From NCBI GenBank assembly GCA_010909725.1, contig JAACMV010000018.1, positions 868,001-932,000 of the forward strand: a DNA stretch of 64,000 bases, given 5' to 3'. The notes below the pieces were generated by a model, which worked only from the letters and a program-made list of their open reading frames with translations, searched no databases and was not told the DNA's origin. Position numbers and translations under genes: made by a program. The DNA comes from Picochlorum sp. 'celeri'. Its lineage: Eukaryota > Chlorophyta > Trebouxiophyceae. Position 1 is the stretch's first letter, and every line of letters begins with the position of its first letter. Below are positions 63,794 to 64,000 of this stretch, one piece after another.

Positions 63794-63932
63794 GTCTCTC
63801 CCCAATCTTCCCAAAAGATTCCTACGAGGAATGCTCTTTGTTGTATGTTTATTTTACAATACTATCAAGCCTCAGGTAGATCAAATATATGCTAGAATTG
63901 CCGACAATGTCATCATCATCCGATAGATGATT

Positions 63933-64000
63933 CTAGTGCTTTTTGCCAGTGAATTTGTCAGCCCATGCGACCGGGTCTTTGACTTTTATCTCTTTCTTGG
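63933..64000 (-). CDS. C-terminal end of a gene continuing off the right edge
   Basis: Minus strand reads KKEIKVKDPVAWADKFTGKK then His and TAG at 63933-63935. The frame is open to the window end. The Lys-rich tail with WADKFTGKK is not enough to name the protein. Confidence 0.45.
   Translation of the reverse strand, partial: KKEIKVKDPVAWADKFTGKKH

Noticed and set aside
1..64000. CRISPR arrays, rRNA genes, bacterial operons or viral segments
   Set aside because: No spaced direct repeats of the right size, no rRNA-like conserved stretches, and no viral structural or replication genes were seen. Intron structure shows a nuclear eukaryotic context throughout.

Overview
The window is nuclear DNA from a photosynthetic, probably flagellated eukaryote, most likely a green alga (Viridiplantae). 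Gene spacing is tight, genes lie on both strands, and most have one or two short GT-AG introns (typically 60-100 nt). Plastid biology is explicit: a TOC75 import pore, a plastid-type glycerol-3-phosphate dehydrogenase with long N-extension, a bacterial-type release factor RF1, a degenerate FtsZ-like division protein and an RWP-RK transcription factor. A CEP44 homologue argues for centrioles or basal bodies, and TWD40-1 (TSET/TPLATE complex) fits Archaeplastida. I cannot name the genus. Coordinates, splice sites and starts below are hand-derived by translating both strands; genes with introns are given as the full span with exons in the evidence.

Layout. 1-256: first exon of a SCYL1-like pseudokinase (-). 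394-4440: two ~2-kb tandem units, each with a gene for a protein ending in a ubiquitin-like domain, and each opening with a copy of the last ~50 coding bases of the neighbouring purple acid phosphatase gene (4459-6377, -). 7079-13315: DAGL-like lipase, a predicted GPI-anchored secreted protein, a TLC-domain membrane protein, and a BtuF-like binding protein. 13755-24160: MON2 (+), with an antisense tRNA-Val in an intron, convergent with TWD40-1 (-). 24381-26948: TOC75 (-). 27164-32959: a complete CACTA-like DNA transposon with 28-bp terminal inverted repeats, a TCT target duplication, a 1104-aa Tnp2-like transposase and a divergent basic accessory protein. 33259-43774: UTP11, mitochondrial ATP synthase gamma, a secreted RCC1-repeat protein, plastid RF1, glycerol-3-phosphate dehydrogenase, NUDCD2 and the FtsZ-like protein. 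43788-53355: peptidyl-tRNA hydrolase, a coiled-coil plastid candidate, APE2, OXLD1-like, CEP44, a multi-pass membrane protein, a PTGR3-like reductase and an F-box protein. 54364-64000: RWP-RK factor, SRP14, an N-myristoylatable cGMP-dependent-type kinase, UTP13, two unrecognised proteins, and the 3' end of one more gene.

Themes. Ribosome biogenesis and translation (UTP11, UTP13, SRP14, RF1, PTH, tRNA-Val), membrane traffic (MON2, TWD40-1, SCYL1) and plastid maintenance recur, but nothing here is an operon: these are independent genes packed closely, several with 8-70 bp between convergent stops and two with overlapping coding ends. The most unusual signals are the diverged ubiquitin-like domains in the tandem array, the intact transposon, and splice donors that almost always carry a pyrimidine at +4 (GT-R-C/T-G) where most eukaryotes prefer A.
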